Shown here: positions 6,481 through 13,258 of the stretch, in pieces | Position numbering within the stretch: the stretch's first letter is position 1 | How the letters are laid out: the number at the start of each line of letters is the position of its first letter | Made by a program: the position numbers and the translations under genes | Source of the DNA: Candidatus Omnitrophota bacterium | Lineage (GTDB): Bacteria > Omnitrophota > Gorgyraeia > Aquiviventales > Aquiviventaceae | Length of the DNA stretch: 13,258 bases | NCBI GenBank assembly: GCA_016206685.1 | Contig: JACQRB010000055.1 | Coordinates: 1 to 13,258, forward strand | Direction of reading: 5' to 3' | Notes under the pieces: model-generated | What the model saw: only the letters and a program-made list of their open reading frames with translations | Database searches by the model: none | Told to the model about the DNA's origin: nothing

Positions 6481-6509
6481 ATTATACCGCAGTGTGAATG
6501 TCTCGCCAA
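6481..6509 (-). promoter_or_regulatory. Sigma-70-type promoter of rpmB
   Basis: On the minus strand a perfect TATAAT (6486-6481) is preceded after exactly 17 bases by TTGGCG (6509-6504), four of six matches to TTGACA. Transcription would start near 6474. The -10 box lies in a 13-bp palindrome CGGTAT-T-ATACCG (6477-6489), which may be a protein site or chance. The -35 box lies inside the first codons of recG on the other strand, so rpmB and recG expression could interfere. Confidence 0.7.
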
Positions 6510-8561
6510 CCGGCATTAGCCGAGCTGTCGGTCCAGTACGTCAAAGGCGTCGGGCCGGCGCGGGCCCAACGCCTGAAGCGCCTGGCCATCGAGTCCGTCG
6601 CGGATCTGCTCTGGACGGCGCCCCGTCGGTACGAAGATCGCAGCCGCTTCGTGACCATCGGCGCGTTGGTGCCGGGTGAGGCCGTCACGATCCGGGTCCG
6701 GTTCCTGGAGGTCGAGATCCGCCGGATGCGCACGGGCCGCACCCTGCTCCAGGCGGCGGCCAGCGACGGGACCGGGACTGTCTCCTGCGTGTGGTTCCAT
6801 CAGCCGTATCTGCTCACCCAGCTCAACATCGGCCAGGAGTACATCCTCTATGGGCAGGCGGAGTTGGCGGGCCGTCGGCTGCAATTCATCCACCCGGAGC
6901 TGGAGCGGCTCGACCCCGTCGCTGGCGGGGGCGAACTTGGTCTGCACATCGGACGCATCGTGCCGATGTATCCGCTGACGGAAGGGCTCAACCAGCGGTG
7001 GTTCCGCACCGTGGTGCGGGCGGCCTTGGACCGGCATAGCTGCAATCTTGAGGAGGTCCTGCCGGCCGGCCTGCGCGAGCGCTACCACCTGCCATCCATG
7101 ACGCACGCCATCGAGCAGTTTCATTTTCCTCAAGCCTGGGACCAGCTGGAACAGGCGCGGCAGCGATTGATCTTCGAGGAGCTGTTCCTCATGCAGCTGC
7201 GGCTGGCCCTGCGGCGGGCGCGATGGATGGCTCGCCGCAAGCCGCGCCGCTATCAGCCCGAGGGAACGCTGGCCCGGATGTTTGTCCAACGCCTGCCCTT
7301 TCCCTTGACGGACAGTCAACAGGGGGTGATTGAGGAGCTCGTGGGGGATTTGCGTCGGCCCGCGCCGATGCTGAGGTTGTTGCAGGGGGATGTCGGTTGC
7401 GGCAAAACGGTGGTGGCGGCGTATGCCACGGCGGTGGCGGTGCAGAGTCGTTATCAGGCCGTATGGATGGCGCCCACGGAGCTGCTGGCCCAGCAGCATC
7501 ACCGCGTGTTGACGGAATATTTGTCGCCGCTGGGCGTGCGGACGGGACTGTTGGCCCAGGGGGTGCCGGCCGCCGAGCGCCGTGCCCTGATGCGGCAGGT
7601 CGCGGAGGGGACGGTCGAGGTGGTGGTGGGCACGCACGCGTTGATCGCTTCCTCGGTGGCCTTCGCCAGGCTGGGGTTGGTGATCATTGACGAGCAGCAC
7701 AAGTTCGGGGTGGTCCAGCGCAGCGCCTTGGCCCGCAAGGCGAAGGAACCGGACGTCTTGGTGATGACCGCGACCCCGATCCCCAGGACCCTGGCGCTGT
7801 CGTTCTATGGCGATTTGGCCTGCTCGACCATCGCCGAGCTTCCGCCCGGGCGCCACCCGGTGCGCACGCGCTGGTACAAGGAGTCGGACCGGCTGCAGGT
7901 CTACGAGCAGATCCGCCAGGAGCTGCGCCAGGGCCGTCAGGCGTATGTGGTGTACCCGGTGATTGAGTCCAAGGCCAAGACAGATCTGAAAGCCGCGGCG
8001 CAGATGGCGGCGCATCTGAAAGCCCACATCTTTCCTGGCTTCGTCGTCGAGCTGCTGCACGGGCAGATGCGTTCCGCTCAACAGGAGGCGGTCATGCACG
8101 GGTTCGCCGATGGGCGTATCCAGGTCCTGGTCTCGACCGTCATCGTCGAGGTCGGGCTGGACGTCCCCAACGCGACGGTCATGCTGATCGAGCATCCCGA
8201 ACGGTTCGGCTTGGCGCAGTTGCACCAGCTTCGGGGCCGGATCGGCCGCGGCCCTGCGCCGGCCACGTGCCTACTGATCAGCGACGTGGAAGAAGGGGAC
8301 GCCTGCCGGCGCCTGCAGGCGTTCGTCGAGATCCGCGACGGCTTTCAGTTGGCCGAGCGGGACCTCCAACTGCGGGGGCCGGGGGAGCTGCTCGGCCGTC
8401 AGCAGCACGGATGGCTGCGGTTGCAGGTCGCGGATCTGACCCGTGACGCGCAGTGGCTTGACCGGACCCGGGCCGAGGCCTTTGAGTTGGTCGAGCGCAA
8501 CCCGGAGCTGGCTGGCCAGGAGTTCGCGGCGCTTCGAGTGCGTCTGCGTCAGGGCCGCTAA
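6498..8561 (+). CDS. recG: RecG ATP-dependent branch-migration helicase
   Basis: RecG is a superfamily 2 double-stranded DNA translocase that remodels stalled forks, D-loops and R-loops. The 687-residue product is close to the E. coli length. The N-terminal wedge/OB domain precedes LQGDVGCGKTVVA (Walker A, Lys303), DEQHKFGVVQR (motif II, 398-401), TATPIPRTLA (motif III), STVIVEVGLDVPNA (motif V) and QLRGRIGRG (motif VI). The serine usual in GDVGSGKT is cysteine (Cys301). The ATG at 6498 has no Shine-Dalgarno sequence and lies beyond the rpmB -10 box on the opposite strand. An imperfect plus-strand -10 (TATTAT, 6480-6485) would give a nearly leaderless mRNA, but no good -35 accompanies it. It heads the run through fabD and ends 4 bases before rsmD. 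Assignment is very secure; the start is probable. Confidence 0.96.
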   Translation: MSRQPALAELSVQYVKGVGPARAQRLKRLAIESVADLLWTAPRRYEDRSRFVTIGALVPGEAVTIRVRFLEVEIRRMRTGRTLLQAAASDGTGTVSCVWFHQPYLLTQLNIGQEYILYGQAELAGRRLQFIHPELERLDPVAGGGELGLHIGRIVPMYPLTEGLNQRWFRTVVRAALDRHSCNLEEVLPAGLRERYHLPSMTHAIEQFHFPQAWDQLEQARQRLIFEELFLMQLRLALRRARWMARRKPRRYQPEGTLARMFVQRLPFPLTDSQQGVIEELVGDLRRPAPMLRLLQGDVGCGKTVVAAYATAVAVQSRYQAVWMAPTELLAQQHHRVLTEYLSPLGVRTGLLAQGVPAAERRALMRQVAEGTVEVVVGTHALIASSVAFARLGLVIIDEQHKFGVVQRSALARKAKEPDVLVMTATPIPRTLALSFYGDLACSTIAELPPGRHPVRTRWYKESDRLQVYEQIRQELRQGRQAYVVYPVIESKAKTDLKAAAQMAAHLKAHIFPGFVVELLHGQMRSAQQEAVMHGFADGRIQVLVSTVIVEVGLDVPNATVMLIEHPERFGLAQLHQLRGRIGRGPAPATCLLISDVEEGDACRRLQAFVEIRDGFQLAERDLQLRGPGELLGRQQHGWLRLQVADLTRDAQWLDRTRAEAFELVERNPELAGQEFAALRVRLRQGR

Positions 8562-8565
8562 AGCG

Positions 8566-9132
8566 ATGCTGCGGATCACGACAGGATCACTCAAAGGGTG
8601 CGCCTTCGCGGTCCCGCGGCACATCCGGGCCACCGAGGGCAAAGTCCGGCAAGCGCTGTTCAACATCCTGGGGGAGCGGATCGCGGCGGCGCGGGTGATT
8701 GATGGATTCGCGGGAAGCGGCATGCTCGGCCTTGAAGCGCTCTCCCGCGGCGCCGGTCTGGTGGTCTTCCTGGAGGCTCATCCCGTCTGTCTGGGGGTGA
8801 TCCGGGCCAACCTCGCCCGGCTCGATCCTGCGGTGGTGGGTGGACACTGGCAGCTCATGCCTGGGGATGCGCTGCATCGCCTGCGGGAGCTGGCCGGGCG
8901 CGCGCAGCCGTTCGAGATCATCCTCCTGGATCCGCCGTACGAGGGGCTCTGGGGGAAAAAAGCCTTGAAGGTCGTGGCGGACTGTGGTATCTTGAGTCCT
9001 GCTGGTGTCCTGTGTGTGGAGCATGCTCGCCGCGACGAGCTGCCGCCGCGCGTAGGCCCCCTAGCAATTGCGAAGCAGCACCGGTATGGGGAAACGGTGC
9101 TCTCTTTTTATCGGGTCGAGAAGAACCCCTGA
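8566..9132 (+). CDS. rsmD: RsmD-type 16S rRNA (guanine-N2) methyltransferase
   Basis: RsmD methylates the N2 of G966 (E. coli numbering) in 16S rRNA during 30S assembly, using S-adenosylmethionine. The 188-residue product shows RITTGSLKG at the N-terminus, RATEGKVRQALFNIL (21-35), the SAM-binding loop VIDGFAGSGMLGLEALSRGA (44-63), and the catalytic DPPY (122-125). An acidic residue pair usual before the loop is partly replaced (DGFAG rather than DLFAG). The open frame continues upstream into recG, but ATG 8566 gives the expected N-terminus and sits 4 bases after the recG stop; no strong ribosome binding site is present. The stop overlaps coaD as TGATG. rsmD followed by coaD is a very common bacterial pairing, which supports both calls. 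Confidence 0.93.
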   Translation: MLRITTGSLKGCAFAVPRHIRATEGKVRQALFNILGERIAAARVIDGFAGSGMLGLEALSRGAGLVVFLEAHPVCLGVIRANLARLDPAVVGGHWQLMPGDALHRLRELAGRAQPFEIILLDPPYEGLWGKKALKVVADCGILSPAGVLCVEHARRDELPPRVGPLAIAKQHRYGETVLSFYRVEKNP

Positions 9133-9611
9133 TGCGCGCAGTCTATCCCGGGACGTTTGACCCCGTCACGTACGGCCATATCGACCTCATCAAGCGGGCG
9201 CTCAGGATCGTGGATGAGCTGATCGTGGCCGTGGCCCATAACCCGGCCAAGCGGCCCCTCTTCAGCGTCCAGGAGCGCGTGGCGCTGCTCAGGCGCGCCA
9301 CGCGGGGGCTGCGCGGGGTCGTGATCGATGATTTCGACTCGCTGGTGGTGGACTATGTCCGGCGACAACGAGCCCGCGTCGTGCTGCGGGGCTTGCGGAT
9401 GCTGTCGGATTTCGAGTATGAATTTCAGATGGCGCTGACCAACCGCAAGCTCTCCGACCACGTCGAGACGCTCTTTCTGATGCCCAGCGAATCCCACTCC
9501 TATGTCTCTGCCAGACTGATTAAAGAAACTGCAGCCCTGGGGGCGGATCTGTCGGCCTTCGTGCCGCCCTTCGTGGAAACCGCGCTCAAGCAGAAATTGG
9601 CCCACCGATGA
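9132..9611 (+). CDS. coaD: Phosphopantetheine adenylyltransferase (CoaD)
   Basis: CoaD transfers AMP from ATP to 4'-phosphopantetheine, giving dephospho-CoA, the penultimate step of CoA synthesis. At 159 residues it has exactly the family length. AVYPGTFDPVTYGHIDLI (3-20) carries the nucleotidyltransferase TxGH signature with His16. RGLRMLSDFEYEFQMALTNRKL is the phosphopantetheine-site segment. The C-terminal ATP motif reads SYVSARLIKE where SSxxVKE is usual, a conservative but noticeable variant. ATG 9132 in the TGATG overlap with rsmD gives the canonical start, with GAGAAG 8 bases upstream; the open frame upstream is extra. Its product feeds CoA and acyl-carrier-protein prosthetic groups, matching the fatty-acid genes downstream. 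Confidence 0.96.
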   Translation: MRAVYPGTFDPVTYGHIDLIKRALRIVDELIVAVAHNPAKRPLFSVQERVALLRRATRGLRGVVIDDFDSLVVDYVRRQRARVVLRGLRMLSDFEYEFQMALTNRKLSDHVETLFLMPSESHSYVSARLIKETAALGADLSAFVPPFVETALKQKLAHR

Positions 9612-10030
9612 TGAAAATCTACGTGAACCGCATTCCCGCGGAAGGCCTGCATGAAGAGGCGGCCTACGACCCCAAGGTCTTGGATGTGGAGCGGTTTGAC
9701 CTCCGCCTGGAGGAGCCGATCGCAGTGTCCTCCGTCATCACCAAGGCGGAGAACGCCATCCTCGTGCAAGCGCAGATCCGCGGCCGGTTGCGGTTCTCTT
9801 GCGCGCGCTGCCTGGAACCGTTTGCGTTGCCGCTGGAGACGGCGGCCACTCTCAGTTACCAAGTCCGCCCGAGCGACGTGGTGGACATCACCGAGGACAT
9901 CCGCCAGGAAATCATCCTGGCCTACCCGATGATTCCCGTGTGTCGGCCGGCCTGCAAAGGCTTGTGCCCCGCCTGCGGCCAGAACCTCAACGCGGGCTCG
10001 TGTGTCCATGACGCAACCACAGCGGAGTAA
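9608..10030 (+). CDS. yceD: YceD/DUF177 family protein with cysteine-rich C-terminus
   Basis: YceD-family proteins are typically encoded just before rpmF. They are linked to large-subunit rRNA accumulation in plants and their molecular action is unclear. The 140-residue product has the family core FSCARCLEPFALPLE (Cys65, Cys68), an acidic stretch (VVDITEDIRQEIILAYPM) and a tail rich in cysteine (Cys112, Cys116, Cys120, Cys123, Cys132; KGLCPACGQNLN), probably binding zinc. Start ATG 9608 or the adjacent ATG 9611 is undecided; the coaD stop lies across both. There is no clear ribosome binding site, so coupling to coaD is likely. The next gene is rpmF, 3 bases after the stop, as in many bacteria. 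Family is secure, function is not. Confidence 0.92.
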   Translation: MMKIYVNRIPAEGLHEEAAYDPKVLDVERFDLRLEEPIAVSSVITKAENAILVQAQIRGRLRFSCARCLEPFALPLETAATLSYQVRPSDVVDITEDIRQEIILAYPMIPVCRPACKGLCPACGQNLNAGSCVHDATTAE

Positions 10031-10033
10031 CGC

Positions 10034-10231
10034 ATGGCGCTACCCAAACGGAAACACTCGCAGGCTCGTCGGAATAAACGGCGCTCGCACTGGACCCTGC
10101 CCCGGGCGAATCTCACCCGTTGCCCCCAGTGCGCCCGCGCGATCCGGGCGCACCACGTCTGCCCGTTCTGCGGTTCCTATCGCGGGCGTCAGGTGGTGAC
10201 GGTGACCAAGGGAAAGAAAGACGAACGCTGA
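10034..10231 (+). CDS. rpmF: 50S ribosomal protein L32 (zinc-binding form)
   Basis: L32 is a small large-subunit ribosomal protein. The 65-residue product starts MALPKRKHSQARRNKRRSH and has two CxxC pairs (Cys30/Cys33 and Cys43/Cys46, CPQC and CPFCG), the zinc-ribbon form. GGAG (10024-10027), 6 bases before ATG, is a good ribosome binding site. It sits between yceD and plsX, the standard arrangement tying ribosome and membrane-lipid synthesis. Length and ends agree with the family. Confidence 0.97.
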   Translation: MALPKRKHSQARRNKRRSHWTLPRANLTRCPQCARAIRAHHVCPFCGSYRGRQVVTVTKGKKDER

Positions 10232-10261
10232 CACCGGTGTGCAGAGGCTGGCCGTGAGACG

Positions 10262-11281
10262 ATGAGAATCGCGTTGGATGCCATGGGGGGCGATACCGCG
10301 CCGGAGACGACCGTTGCCGGGGCGATCCGCGCCGCCCGCGAGCTGCCCATCGAGGTCGCCCTGGTCGGCAACCAGCCGCTCGTCGAGCAGCAGTTGGCCC
10401 GCTATCGGCATCGGCCCGCCAACCTGTCCCTCGTCCATGCTCCAGAGACGATCGGCATGGATGAGTCTCCAGTCGCCAGTGTCAGGAAGAAGAAAGAATC
10501 CTCCATCAATATCGGCATCGGCTTGATCCGGGAAGAGAAGGCCGAGGCGTTTGTGTCAGCGGGCAACACCGGAGCGATGGTGTGCGCGGCGATGTTGAAC
10601 CTTGGGCTGTTGCCGGGGGTTGAGCGGCCAGGGATCGCCATTCTCCTGCCGGGGTTGCGGGGTGAGACGCTGCTCATCGATGCCGGGGCGAATATCGACC
10701 CCAAACCCTCGCATCTGTTGCAATACGCCCTGATGGGCGAAGCGTACATGCGCCACGTCCTGGAAAAGCCGCGGCCGACCGTCGGCCTGCTGAATGTGGG
10801 GGAAGAGGAAACCAAAGGGACCGATTTCATCAAGGAGACCTACAGCCTCCTGGAGGCCTCCGGCGTCAACTTCGTGGGCAACGTTGAAGGGCGCGCGATC
10901 TTCATGGGCGAGTATGACGTCATCGTCTGCGACGGGTTTGTGGGCAATGTCGCCCTGAAAACCTCGGAGAGCCTGGCCTATGCGATCAGCCAAACCTTGA
11001 AGCGGACCTTGGGGATGAGCCCGGTCACGCGGCTGGGGGCCTGGCTCTCCCGCGGGGCGTTCCAAGCGCTGCGCAAGAAGATTGACTATGCCGAGCATGG
11101 CGGGGCTCAATTGTTGGGCGTCAAAGGCGTCTGCATCATCGCGCATGGGGTCTCCTCGGCCAAAGCGATCAAGAACGCCATCCGGGTCGGCTATGAGTCG
11201 GCCCGTCATGACGTGAACCGGCACCTGATTGAGGCGGTGCAAATCCAGGCCCAAGGGCAACCCAAACAGGTGGAGGGATGA
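10262..11281 (+). CDS. plsX: Phosphate acyltransferase PlsX
   Basis: PlsX converts acyl-ACP to acyl-phosphate, which PlsY uses to acylate glycerol 3-phosphate, the first step of phospholipid synthesis in most bacteria. It is a peripheral membrane enzyme. The 339-residue product begins MRIALDAMGGDTAPETTV, the hallmark N-terminus, and contains RKKKESSINIGI, FVSAGNTGAMVCAA, GVERPGIAILLP, LLIDAGAN, LLNVGEEETKGTD and DVIVCDGFVGNVALKT, all typical. Thirty bases separate it from rpmF, the largest gap in this cluster, with no promoter I can recognise and only a weak ribosome site. Its stop overlaps fabH in an ATGA. Assignment is very secure. Confidence 0.97.
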   Translation: MRIALDAMGGDTAPETTVAGAIRAARELPIEVALVGNQPLVEQQLARYRHRPANLSLVHAPETIGMDESPVASVRKKKESSINIGIGLIREEKAEAFVSAGNTGAMVCAAMLNLGLLPGVERPGIAILLPGLRGETLLIDAGANIDPKPSHLLQYALMGEAYMRHVLEKPRPTVGLLNVGEEETKGTDFIKETYSLLEASGVNFVGNVEGRAIFMGEYDVIVCDGFVGNVALKTSESLAYAISQTLKRTLGMSPVTRLGAWLSRGAFQALRKKIDYAEHGGAQLLGVKGVCIIAHGVSSAKAIKNAIRVGYESARHDVNRHLIEAVQIQAQGQPKQVEG

Positions 11282-12267
11282 AGACCTCGGCCAGGCGGAT
11301 CGGCGTCGTCGGAGTCGGGATGTGCGTGCCCAAGAAGGTCCTGACCAACGCGGACCTGGAAAAAATGGTGGACACGACCGATGAGTGGATCCAGACGCGC
11401 ACCGGCATCCGCGAGCGCCGCGTCGTGGAGCCGGGCATGGCCACCAGCGACTTGGCCTACGACGCCGCCAAAGAAGCCCTCAAGCGCGCGGGCTGCCACG
11501 CCAAGGACATTGATCTCGTCATTGTGGGTACGACCTCCCCGGATATGCTGTTTCCCTCCACCGCCTGTCTCCTGCAGCACCGGCTGGGCGCCAAATCGGC
11601 GGCGGGGTTTGATCTGTCAGCGGCCTGCTCGGGGTCCGTCTTTTCCATCATCACGGCCCAGCAGTATCTGCAGACCGGGCGTTTTAAGCGGGCGCTGGTG
11701 ATCGGGGCGGAGGTGCTCTCCGGCTTCGTTGATTGGACGGACCGCTCGACCTGTGTCCTCTTCGGCGACGGCGCAGGGGCCTGCGTGATGAGTCGGGTTT
11801 CGCGCGGCGGGATTCTGGCCACGGATCTTGGCTGCGATGGGTCGGCGGCGGAATTCCTCTGCATTCCGGGAGGGGGATCCCGGCAGCCGCCGTCGCATGC
11901 CTCCATTGACCAGCGTCTGCACTATCTGCGCATGGACGGCACGGAGATCTTCAAGCTGGCGGTCCGCCGGATGGCCGAGTCGGCCCAGACGGTCATCAAG
12001 GCGGCGCGCGTGCCGGCTGACAAGATCGACTGCCTCATCCCGCACCAGGCGAACATCCGCATCATCCAAGCCATGGCCAAACGGGCGCGCCTGCCTATGG
12101 AGAAGGTGTATGTGAATGTGGACCGCTATGGCAATACCTCCGCAGCCTCCAACCTCATCGCGCTCTACGAGGCGGTGCAGGAAGGCAAAGTGAAGCGAGG
12201 CAGCCATGTCCTGCTCGTTGCCTTCGGCGCCGGCCTGACGTGGGGCTCGGTTCTTCTCCAGTGGTAA
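11278..12267 (+). CDS. fabH: 3-oxoacyl-ACP synthase III (FabH)
   Basis: FabH starts fatty-acid synthesis by condensing acetyl-CoA (or a branched primer) with malonyl-ACP. The 329-residue product has the complete thiolase-fold triad: Cys117 in DLSAACSGS, His256 in PHQANIRI and Asn286 in YGNTSAAS. DTTDEWIQTRTGIRERR (32-48) is the conserved N-terminal segment binding CoA. The residue after the nucleophile loop is Ser120 where many FabH have Phe or Tyr (ACxGF), which might alter the primer pocket; this is a guess. The ATG lies in the ATGA overlap with plsX, with AGGTGG 4 bases upstream. The end of the gene overlaps the possible fabD start. Assignment is very secure. Confidence 0.96.
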   Translation: MKTSARRIGVVGVGMCVPKKVLTNADLEKMVDTTDEWIQTRTGIRERRVVEPGMATSDLAYDAAKEALKRAGCHAKDIDLVIVGTTSPDMLFPSTACLLQHRLGAKSAAGFDLSAACSGSVFSIITAQQYLQTGRFKRALVIGAEVLSGFVDWTDRSTCVLFGDGAGACVMSRVSRGGILATDLGCDGSAAEFLCIPGGGSRQPPSHASIDQRLHYLRMDGTEIFKLAVRRMAESAQTVIKAARVPADKIDCLIPHQANIRIIQAMAKRARLPMEKVYVNVDRYGNTSAASNLIALYEAVQEGKVKRGSHVLLVAFGAGLTWGSVLLQW

Positions 12268-13211
12268 CCGCGAGCCGTATCGCGTATTTGCTGCCGGGGC
12301 AGGGGGCGCAGGCGGTGGGCATGGGCAAAGCGTTCTACGACCGCTTTGCCGAATCCCGGGACGTGTACAAGCGCGCGAATGCCCATCTCGGCTTCGATGT
12401 GACCGCCTTGTGCTTTGAGGGGCCTCTGGCGGAGCTCACCAAAACCGCGCGGTGCCAGCCGGCCTTGTTTGTGACGTCGGTCGCCGCGTTCGCCGCCTTC
12501 CACACGCTCTCCCCGTCGCTCAAACCGGCCGGCGCGGCGGGCTTAAGCTTGGGCGAGCTGACGGCGTTTGCCGTCGCCGATGCGCTGCGCTTTCCCGACG
12601 CGCTGTATCTGGTGCAGGCGCGGGCGGAAGCCATGGCGGAGTGCGCCGCCCGCCATCCCGGCACGATGCTGGCGGTGATCGGCCTTGGCCGCGAGGCGAT
12701 TCAGGAGATCTGCCGCAGCGCGGGCGTGGTGGCTGCGAATTTGAACGCCCACGACCAGGTGGTGCTCTCAGGGACAATCCCTGCGATTGAAGCAGCCGGG
12801 CAGCTGGCCAACGCCAAGGGGGCGAAGCGGGCCGTGCGGCTGGAAGTCGCCGGAGCGTTTCACTCCCCGCTGATGCAGGAAGCGGCGACCCACTTTCATC
12901 AGGCCCTGGCCAAGGTCCCCATTGCGCCTCCTGCCTTTCCGGTGATCAGCAATGTGACCGGGCAGCCGGTGAGCGACCCCGAGGACATTCGTGGCCTCCT
13001 GGTCAAACAGATTGTCAGTCCCGTGCTCTGGGAGCCGTCGATGCGCTGCCTCATCGGGCAGGGAGCCACGGTGTTCCTGGAGTTCCCGCCGGCTCGCGTC
13101 CTGACCGGCCTGCTGCGCCGCATCGACAGCGCGGTGAAGGGCGTGGCGATGGACGAGCCCGCCGATTTCGACAAACTCTCGACCCTCATTACGCCTGCCG
13201 TCTCACCCTGA
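12261..13211 (+). CDS. fabD: Malonyl-CoA:ACP transacylase (FabD)
   Basis: FabD moves malonyl from CoA to acyl carrier protein, supplying extender units to FabH and the elongating synthases. From GTG 12261 the product has 316 residues, near the usual 300-310. LLPGQGAQ (10-17) is the N-terminal signature. The nucleophile Ser96 sits in GLSLGE, where E. coli has GHSLGE; Arg121 and His201 (GAFHSPLM) match the remaining catalytic residues. NVTGQPV and the C-terminal FLEFPPARVLTGLLRR fit the family. No Shine-Dalgarno sequence is visible before GTG 12261, which lies within the last codons of fabH, or before GTG 12240, which would add 7 residues, so the start is uncertain. fabG and acpP would normally follow, beyond the window. 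Confidence 0.95.
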   Translation: MVTASRIAYLLPGQGAQAVGMGKAFYDRFAESRDVYKRANAHLGFDVTALCFEGPLAELTKTARCQPALFVTSVAAFAAFHTLSPSLKPAGAAGLSLGELTAFAVADALRFPDALYLVQARAEAMAECAARHPGTMLAVIGLGREAIQEICRSAGVVAANLNAHDQVVLSGTIPAIEAAGQLANAKGAKRAVRLEVAGAFHSPLMQEAATHFHQALAKVPIAPPAFPVISNVTGQPVSDPEDIRGLLVKQIVSPVLWEPSMRCLIGQGATVFLEFPPARVLTGLLRRIDSAVKGVAMDEPADFDKLSTLITPAVSP

Positions 13212-13231
13212 CCTCTCTCGTCTAGCTAGGG

Positions 13232-13251
13232 GCAGCGGGTCCTGCCGCTGC
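13232..13251. repeat. Hairpin downstream of fabD
   Basis: GCAGCGG and CCGCTGC form a perfect 7-bp stem around a 6-base loop, 20 bases after the fabD stop. It is preceded by the self-complementary CTAGCTAG (13222-13229). No T-run follows before the window ends, so an intrinsic terminator is not supported. It could be an mRNA processing or stabilising hairpin, or the edge of another repeat cut off by the window. Confidence 0.45.
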
Positions 13252-13258
13252 GCCACCC

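Noticed and set aside
6516..8225. 569-codon open frame on the minus strand
   Set aside because: It lies wholly over recG, is rich in His, Gln, Arg and Pro as expected for the shadow of a GC-rich gene, and shows no domain I recognise. RecG motifs on the plus strand are complete.
1..13258. CRISPR array, tRNA or rRNA genes, phage or toxin-antitoxin modules
   Set aside because: No regularly spaced direct repeats, no tRNA-like CCA-ended cloverleaf of the right size and no rRNA stretches were seen, and almost all bases are occupied by housekeeping genes.

Overview
The window is a 13.3-kb, GC-rich, very gene-dense bacterial chromosomal segment. It holds fourteen recognisable protein genes, thirteen on the plus strand and one (rpmB) on the minus strand. 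There are no rRNA or tRNA genes, no CRISPR array and no phage genes that I can see. Neighbouring genes mostly overlap by one to four bases (TGATG, TAATG and ATGA junctions) or lie within a few bases of each other. A fused SecDF, a SpoIID-domain protein beside ruvB and yajC, C4-zinc forms of both L28 and L32, and a FabD with a GLSLGE nucleophile motif would fit an uncultured lineage such as Omnitrophota or another PVC-like phylum. This placement is an inference and is weak; the sequence contains no rRNA marker.

Region 1 (1-6227, plus strand) is ruvB (3' part), a SpoIID/LytB-domain cell-wall protein, yajC, a fused secD-secF, and recJ. It combines Holliday-junction and single-strand DNA processing (RuvB, RecJ) with the Sec accessory complex (YajC, SecDF). 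Region 2 (6224-6509) is rpmB on the minus strand, ending four bases inside recJ. It has its own clear promoter (TTGGCG, 17 bp, TATAAT) and an AAGGAGG ribosome binding site, and the promoter overlaps the start of recG. Region 3 (6498-13211, plus strand) is recG, rsmD, coaD, a YceD/DUF177 protein, rpmF, plsX, fabH and fabD. This is the widespread yceD-rpmF-plsX-fabHD fatty-acid initiation cluster preceded by recombination, rRNA-methylation and CoA genes. fabG and acpP would be expected just beyond the right edge.

The most unusual object is a 156-bp sequence (2217-2372) between yajC and secDF. It has perfect 16-bp terminal inverted repeats, each directly abutting its own perfect hairpin, and further nested pairing inside. 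It is flanked on both sides by TGA. Removing it together with one TGA would rebuild a TGATG yajC/secD junction, the same kind seen elsewhere in the window. It therefore looks like a small non-autonomous palindromic mobile element (MITE/REPIN-like) that landed in the operon. Its right arm now supplies the secD Shine-Dalgarno sequence, so folding of the element in mRNA could control SecDF translation. The insertion reading is well supported by the sequence; the regulatory reading is a hypothesis.
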